Below are positions 58,196 to 62,555 of a DNA stretch of 62,555 bases, in pieces. Each line of letters opens with the position of its first letter. The stretch's first letter is position 1. Origin of the DNA: JBHOQX01 sp042408595 (GTDB lineage: Bacteria > Chloroflexota > Chloroflexia > Chloroflexales > Roseiflexaceae); assembly GCA_042408595.1 (NCBI GenBank), contig JBHOQX010000108.1, forward strand, positions 1 through 62,555, read 5' to 3'. Below the pieces are notes generated by a model. The model saw nothing but the letters and a program-made list of their open reading frames with translations. It had not been told where the DNA came from and made no database searches. The translations under genes were made by a program, and so were the position numbers.

Positions 58196-59012
58196 CGCGC
58201 TGCTCCGCATCCGGGGCCCAGCCGATTGAGATCAGATAGTCACGATCTGCGGGCGTGAGCGCCGCGCGCGCCAGCAGGTCGGGGCGGCGCCCGAGCGTAC
58301 GCGCCAGGCGCTGCTGGCGGCGCCAGCGGGCGACCTCGCCGTGGTGGCCGGAGAGAAGCACCGCCGGCACTTCCCGCCCTTCCCAGACGGCGGGGCGGGT
58401 ATAGTGCGGGTACTCCAGCAGGCCGTCGCTGTGGCTCTCCTCGACGGTCGACTCAGCGTCCAGCACGCCGGGCACGAGCCGCGCGACAACGTCGAGCACA
58501 ACCATCGCCGGCAACTCGCCGCCGGTCAGCACATAGTCGCCGATCGACAGCTCGCGGTCGATCAGCGCCTCGCGTACGCGCTCGTCGACCCCTTCGTAGC
58601 GGCCGCAAACCAGCACCAGCCGGTCGTAGGCCGCCAGTTCCTCGGCCACGCGCTGCGTGAACAGCTCGCCGTCCGGCGACATCAGGATCACTAACTCCCG
58701 CCGCGAAGGGGCGGCGAGGCGCGGCGAAGGCAGGGGGCCGGCAGCGGCCATCTCCGCGCCTCCCGATCCGGTGGCCTCCCCGCCCTGCACAACCGCGCGG
58801 ATCGCGGCGGCGAGCGGCTCGGGCTTCATCACCATGCCGGCCCCGCCGCCGTAGGGCGCGTCGTCGGTCGTCCGGTGGCGGTCGGTGGCGTAGTCGCGGA
58901 TGTTGTGCAGCCGCACCTCGATCAGGCCGGCCTGGATGGCCCGCTTGATGATGCTCTCCGTCAGCGGCCCGGCGAACATGTCCGGGAAGAGGGTCAGGAT
59001 ATCGAAGCGCAT
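58182..59012 (-). CDS. trmD: tRNA (guanine-37-N1)-methyltransferase
   Basis: 276 residues from ATG 59012. Knot-fold signatures: 'MRFDILTLFPDMFAGPLTES', 'LHNIRDYATDRHRTTDDAPY' then 'GGGAGMVMKPEPLAAAI', 'LVLVCGRYEGVDERVREALI', 'LSIGDYVLTGGELPAMVVLD' and 'HYTRPAVWEGREVPAVLLSG'. It methylates G37 of tRNAs with a G36, preventing +1 frameshifts. The usual neighbours rpsP, rimM and rplS are absent; it is followed instead by bactofilin and FtsB genes. A dispersed palindromic element begins only 16 bases upstream of the ATG. A low-complexity stretch ('GEATGSGGAEMAAAG') sits in the first half. Confidence 0.95.
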   Translation of the reverse strand: MRFDILTLFPDMFAGPLTESIIKRAIQAGLIEVRLHNIRDYATDRHRTTDDAPYGGGAGMVMKPEPLAAAIRAVVQGGEATGSGGAEMAAAGPLPSPRLAAPSRRELVILMSPDGELFTQRVAEELAAYDRLVLVCGRYEGVDERVREALIDRELSIGDYVLTGGELPAMVVLDVVARLVPGVLDAESTVEESHSDGLLEYPHYTRPAVWEGREVPAVLLSGHHGEVARWRRQQRLARTLGRRPDLLARAALTPADRDYLISIGWAPDAEQRDALA

Positions 59013-59027
59013 GGCAGTGCAGCCTTC

Positions 59028-59123
59028 AGAAGCTGTCTGAAACGGGGAGGTTTGGAGGGCTGCGCCCTCCAACGGGGGCCTGCGGCCCCCAAACCCCCGC
59101 TGGGAGCGTTTCAGACAGCCTCT
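59028..59123 (+). repeat. Dispersed palindromic element, copy D (clearest ends)
   Basis: Starts AGAAGCTGTCTGAAAC and ends GTTTCAGACAGCCTCT, the inverse with one mismatch, giving 16-base terminal inverted repeats. Inside are two short hairpins, GGAGGGCTGCGCCCTCC and GGGGGCCTGCGGCCCCC. 96 bases, in the leader of trmD. Confidence 0.75.
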
Positions 59124-59124
59124 C

Positions 59125-59173
59125 AGAGTTCAAAGTGCAGAGTGCAACGTTCAACGTTCAACGTTCAGCGTTC
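59125..59173. repeat. Seven-unit 7-base tandem repeat
   Basis: AGAGTTC, AAAGTGC, AGAGTGC, AACGTTC, AACGTTC, AACGTTC, AGCGTTC. The clearest example in the window, directly beside repeat copy D. Confidence 0.75.
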
Positions 59174-59242
59174 GCCAGTTCCAGGTTCGGTATGTCGCGT
59201 CCTGAGTGTCGAGAGGAGGCGGTGGCCGCCGATAGTGCGGCA

Positions 59243-59298
59243 GGCCTGGAGGGCTGCACTCGCCAGGCTCCCCGTTTCGGGCGGCTTCTCAGGCAGCC
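59243..59298 (-). repeat. Dispersed palindromic element, partial reverse copy E
   Basis: Its complement reads AGAAGC, then GAAACGGGGAG and GCAGCCCTCC, like copy D with changes. It provides the stop codon of the alpha/beta hydrolase gene. Confidence 0.45.
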
Positions 59299-60278
59299 CC
59301 TTCAGCGTGCCACACCGGCTCGGTGTTGGCCCTCAGAAGCCAATCCGCGAAAAAGGCGGCGACACGCGCAACATAGGCCGGGCGATCAACAAAATAGCCG
59401 CCGCAGTGCTCCGCGCCCTCGATCAGCCAGAGCTCTTTCGGCGGTCGGGCGGCCTCGAACATGGCATAGGCGTGGCTCACCGGAATGAGCGTGTCCTGCG
59501 TGCCGTGGATGATCAGCAGCGGCCGCGGGCTGATCGCCGCTACCGCCGCGATCGGGCGGACATCGTCGAAGCGATAGCCGTAGCGCGCCCGGGTCATCAG
59601 GTCGGCCAGCGGGACGACCAGCCGGGCCGGGGCGCGCAGCCGCTGTGCGCCGTGGGCGACCACATCAGCGATCCCGGTGAACGGGCTATCGGCCACGACC
59701 GCCCGCACCTCCGGCGTGCGCGCCGCCAGCAGCACGGCGATCGCCGCGCCCATCGAGTAGCCGACCACGCCAAGCCGCGCGCCGGGCGCCCGCTCCAGCG
59801 CGTAGCGCACCGCGGCCTCGGCGTCGCGCAGCTCGTAGTAGGCGAGCGAGTGCTGCGCGATATCGCTTTCACCGCGCGAGCGCCAGTCGAACAGCAGAAC
59901 GTTGTTGCCGGCGCGCCACAGCCCGCTGCCGATCCCGAGCAGGTCGGACTTGGAGCTGCGGTGCCCGGCCAGCCCGACGATCACGCGCTCCGAGTCGGGG
60001 CGCGGCAGCCACCAACCGCTCAGCCGCACGCCGTCCGCCGTGCGGAACGTGACCGTCTCAAATCCCTCGACCTGCGTCTCGAACGGCGAGAAAGTGTACT
60101 GGTCGAGGAACGAGCGGGGCGTAGGCGTGTTCAGCCGGGCCGTGGCGTAGGCCGCTGCACCGAGCAGCAGCCCAGCCGCGCTCAGCGCCGCCGCCCCGGC
60201 CAACCGGGCCGCCCGCCGCGCGGACGGCGGCCACGATGGGATGGGTCGCGCCCGTTCCATGCTGCTCGTTCCACCCAC
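59289..60278 (-). CDS. Alpha/beta hydrolase with N-terminal membrane anchor
   Basis: 329 residues from GTG 60278 (AGGAG four bases before) or ATG 60260. One hydrophobic segment ('LAGAAALSAAGLLLGAAAYA') near residue 30 may anchor it. The hydrolase fold has 'ERVIVGLAGHRSSKSDLLGI', 'NNVLLFDWRSRGES', the nucleophile Ser in 'GVVGYSMGAAIAV', the Asp in 'IIHGTQDTLIP' and the His in 'IEGAEHCGGYF'. All three catalytic residues are present. Similar to the serine peptidase/'peptidase S15-like' membrane-anchored hydrolases with unknown substrate. It diverges from the phoX-like gene. Confidence 0.85.
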   Translation of the reverse strand: MGGTSSMERARPIPSWPPSARRAARLAGAAALSAAGLLLGAAAYATARLNTPTPRSFLDQYTFSPFETQVEGFETVTFRTADGVRLSGWWLPRPDSERVIVGLAGHRSSKSDLLGIGSGLWRAGNNVLLFDWRSRGESDIAQHSLAYYELRDAEAAVRYALERAPGARLGVVGYSMGAAIAVLLAARTPEVRAVVADSPFTGIADVVAHGAQRLRAPARLVVPLADLMTRARYGYRFDDVRPIAAVAAISPRPLLIIHGTQDTLIPVSHAYAMFEAARPPKELWLIEGAEHCGGYFVDRPAYVARVAAFFADWLLRANTEPVWHAEGAA

Positions 60279-60382
60279 GCCGCTCCTGCGGAGGGCGACT
60301 GCCTGACACCTGGCATTGTATCACAGTGGCGGGCCGCCGGCGCTTGCATCCATCGCTGTGGATCGACCAGCGCCGCCGCGCC

Positions 60383-60430
60383 TTAACGTTGACTAATCAG
60401 ATCTTAACCTCTCGACCACAGAACGTTAAC
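60383..60430 (+). promoter_or_regulatory. Candidate Pho box before the phoX-like gene
   Basis: TTAAC occurs at 60383, 60404 and 60426, spaced 21 and 22 bases, two turns of the helix. PhoB/PhoP boxes are direct repeats with an 11-base period. TACATT (60450-60455) 19 bases further could be the -10. Confidence 0.45.
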
Positions 60431-60570
60431 GCGCGCTGGCGATGATAGGTACATTCCGTGGGCGGAAACGCCGGGGCAGCGCTATCGTGCGGCGTCGTCC
60501 GGCCAGGTTATGCCGGTACGTTCGGCTGCGCCGCCATGCGAGCCCATCCGACGAAGGGAGTGCGCTACCG

Positions 60571-62555
60571 ATGGCTGGAAACGACCGTGACCAGATTCTC
60601 TCGACCGACGGCGCTGGCGAGGTATTCACCGATGTGATGGAGCGCCGTCTGAGTCGCCGCAACTTTCTCAAGGGCGCCGTGACCGCCAGCGCCGTGGTGA
60701 TCGGCGCGGCGGCGCTTGGCGCGCCCGAACGCGCGGCAGCCCAGGACACAAAATTCGCCCTGACATTCAAGCCGGTCGGTCCGAGCAAGGGCCTGCCCGA
60801 CCCGCTGCTGGCGGATGGCTACACCGAGGCGATCTTGCTCAGTTGGGGCGATCCCATTCTGCCGGACGCGCCGGCCTTCGATCCGGCCAACCTGAGCGCG
60901 GCGGCCCAGAGCAAGCAGTTCGGCTACAACAACGACTACGTCGGCTTCCTCCCGGTGCCGTTCGGATCCGGCCGGGCCGACCTGGGACTGCTGGTCGTCA
61001 ACCACGAGTACACCAACGAAGAGTTGATGTTCCCGAACTGGACGCCCGAGACGACGACCAAAGAGATCGTGGATATCGCGCTGGCTGCGCATGGCATGTC
61101 GATCGTTCAGGTGCGCAACGTGGATGGCCGCTGGGTCTATGACCGTGACGCCGGCGCCAACCGCCGGATCACCGGCACGACGCCGATCGCCATCACCGGG
61201 CCGGCGGCCGGCGCGGACTGGCTGAAAACCCGCGACGACCCGACCGGAACCCGGGTGCTGGGCACGCTGAACAACTGCGCCGGCGGCATCACCCCCTGGG
61301 GCACGGTCGTCTCCGGCGAAGAGAACTTCAACCAATACTTCGGCAACGCCAAATTCCTCAAGGATGACGACCCGCGCAAGGCGGTGCACAAGCGCTACGG
61401 CATTCCGACCGACGCGTCCGAGCGGCGCTGGGAGGACTTCTACCGGCGCTTCAACATACCGGACGAGCCCAACGAGCCGTTCCGCTTCGGCTGGGCGGTC
61501 GAGGTCGATCCCTATGACCCTGGCTCGACGCCGAAGAAACGCACGGCGCTGGGGCGCACCAAGCACGAGGCCGTGACCTTCGTCGTCGCCCCCGGCGGCC
61601 AGGTGGTCGGATATATGGGGGATGACGAGCGCTTTGATTATGTCTACAAATTCGTCACCGCCGGCCGGTACAATCCGTCCGACCGCGCGGCGAACATGGA
61701 CCTGCTGGACGCGGGCACGCTGTACGTCGCCGTCTTCCGCGACGACGGCACGGGCGAGTGGCGGCCGCTGGTCTTCGGCCAGGGGCCGCTAACGCCGGAG
61801 AACGGCTTCACCTCGCAGGCAGATGTGCTGATCAAGACCCGCCTCGCTGCCGACAAACTGGGCGCGACCAAGATGGACCGCCCGGAGGATGTCGAGGTCA
61901 ACCCGGTGAACCGCAAGGTGTACGCGGTGATGACGAACAACACCCAGCGCGGCGCCGCCGGGCGCCCCGGAACGGACCGGGCCAACCCGCGGGCGAACAA
62001 CCGCAGCGGCCACATCATCGAGATCACCGAGGCCAACAACGACCATGCCGCGACGACCTTCACCTGGGATATTTTCCTGCTCGCGGGCGACCCTGCGGAT
62101 GAGTCGACCTATTTCGCCGGCTATCCCAAGGACAGGGTCAGCCCGATCGCCGCGCCGGACAACGTGGCGTTCGACAGGGCCGGCCACCTGTGGATCGCCA
62201 CCGATGGCCAGTTCAGCGCGCTGAAGAACAACGACGGGTTCTACGCCGTGCCGGTCGAGGGCAGCGAGCGCGGCTACCTGCGGCAGTTCTACGCCACCGT
62301 GCCGGGCGCCGAGATCTGCGGGCCGGAGTTCACGCCGGACAACACGACGGTCTTTCTGGCGATCCAGCACCCCGGCGAGGGCGGCACGTACGCGGAGCCG
62401 CTCAGCACCTGGCCCGGTACGGCGCCGATCCCGCGCCCGAGCGTGATCGCCATTCAGGCCGCTGCTGGGGGCCGCATCGGGAGCGCGGGCGCCGGGAGCG
62501 CCGCGCCTGCCGCGCCGGGCGGGCAGCCCGCCGCCGGCAGCGCGCCCACGCCGGC
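60571..62555 (+). CDS. PhoX-type (DUF839) secreted phosphatase-like protein, 3' partial
   Basis: About 661 residues before the window end, no stop reached. The Tat signal is 'RRLSRRNFLKGAVTASA' with the twin Arg. PhoX landmarks: 'VNHEYTNEELMFPNW', 'NNCAGGITPWGTVVSGEENF', 'RFGWAVEVDPYDPGSTPKKR', 'HEAVTFVVAPGGQVVGYMGD', 'RPEDVEVNPVNRKVYAVMTN' and 'SPDN'-like 'APDNVAFDRAGHLWIATDGQ'. The known member is a Ca/Fe alkaline phosphatase exported folded. The end enters a Gly/Ala/Pro-rich tail. The start ATG has GAAGGGAG upstream. Phosphate starvation is the likely trigger given the candidate Pho box. Confidence 0.9.
   Translation, partial: MAGNDRDQILSTDGAGEVFTDVMERRLSRRNFLKGAVTASAVVIGAAALGAPERAAAQDTKFALTFKPVGPSKGLPDPLLADGYTEAILLSWGDPILPDAPAFDPANLSAAAQSKQFGYNNDYVGFLPVPFGSGRADLGLLVVNHEYTNEELMFPNWTPETTTKEIVDIALAAHGMSIVQVRNVDGRWVYDRDAGANRRITGTTPIAITGPAAGADWLKTRDDPTGTRVLGTLNNCAGGITPWGTVVSGEENFNQYFGNAKFLKDDDPRKAVHKRYGIPTDASERRWEDFYRRFNIPDEPNEPFRFGWAVEVDPYDPGSTPKKRTALGRTKHEAVTFVVAPGGQVVGYMGDDERFDYVYKFVTAGRYNPSDRAANMDLLDAGTLYVAVFRDDGTGEWRPLVFGQGPLTPENGFTSQADVLIKTRLAADKLGATKMDRPEDVEVNPVNRKVYAVMTNNTQRGAAGRPGTDRANPRANNRSGHIIEITEANNDHAATTFTWDIFLLAGDPADESTYFAGYPKDRVSPIAAPDNVAFDRAGHLWIATDGQFSALKNNDGFYAVPVEGSERGYLRQFYATVPGAEICGPEFTPDNTTVFLAIQHPGEGGTYAEPLSTWPGTAPIPRPSVIAIQAAAGGRIGSAGAGSAAPAAPGGQPAAGSAPTP

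Noticed and set aside
59125..59173. CRISPR array
   Set aside because: Units are 7 bases without spacers; no cas gene in the window. No CRISPR array was seen anywhere in the 62.5 kb.

Overview
The window is GC-rich throughout except for a short AT-rich patch near 47.0-47.6 kb. The gene style points to a free-living member of the Chloroflexota or a close high-GC relative: META and YscW domain secreted proteins, bactofilin, YfhO-type giant membrane proteins, a DUF2277 protein, single-gene operons and many lipoproteins. No rRNA or phylogenetic marker was searched, so this placement is an inference. Several genes carry single-base frameshifts, which could be real decay or base errors in the assembly.

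Layout. 0-1.8 kb: 3' part of a frameshifted membrane protein. 2.1-5.2 kb: a toxin/immunity pair, in which a multi-membrane-span protein with a pretoxin TG motif and a PD-(D/E)xK-like C-terminal nuclease precedes a pentapeptide-repeat immunity protein. 5.5-21.4 kb: a large sugar-acid (hexuronate) uptake and catabolism locus built as two divergent arms around a GntR/FCD regulator. The leftward arm has the regulator, a decayed epimerase-family gene, an enolase-superfamily dehydratase and a lactonase. The rightward arm has a five-gene peptide-type ABC importer, a DapA-family aldolase, a second enolase-superfamily dehydratase, an SDR and mannonate dehydratase UxuA. A near-consensus promoter with a palindromic operator on its -10 lies between the arms.

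21.4-31.2 kb: mixed metabolic and repair genes (SEC-C protein, radical SAM DNA modification/repair protein, covalent flavin oxidase, DUF2277, a decayed ECF42-type sigma factor, VOC protein, BNR-repeat protein coupled to a MoaD/ThiS-like protein, a YdeP-type molybdopterin oxidoreductase). 31.4-44.6 kb: a lipoprotein glycoside hydrolase, a triple-PAS/GAF histidine kinase, YfhO, a triple META protein, MsrB, a zinc alcohol dehydrogenase, head-to-head fragments of a histidine kinase and a response regulator, a LysM protein and alanine racemase.

44.9-48.1 kb is an accessory patch: an IS630-type element with visible inverted ends, a tyrosine integrase fragment, an IS5 remnant, an AT-rich gene with a HEPN-like RNELIH motif, and a broken RHS core. 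48.1-62.6 kb: NurA-like nuclease, formyltransferase-like protein, YggX, ATP-grasp ligase, dihydrolipoyl dehydrogenase, tRNA-Lys(UUU), small proteins, a family 2 glycosyltransferase, a division/cytoskeleton/tRNA-methylation cluster (FtsB-like, bactofilin, TrmD), an alpha/beta hydrolase, and the start of a Tat-exported PhoX-type phosphatase cut by the window end.

Three features recur across the window and are not explained by genes: (1) degenerate 7-base tandem repeats, usually laid out as two inverted arms, in intergenic DNA and inside the yfhO gene; (2) a dispersed palindromic element with ends related to AGAAGCTGTCTGAAAC; (3) an extended -10 promoter motif (TGn followed by TATAAT-like) in front of about a dozen genes.
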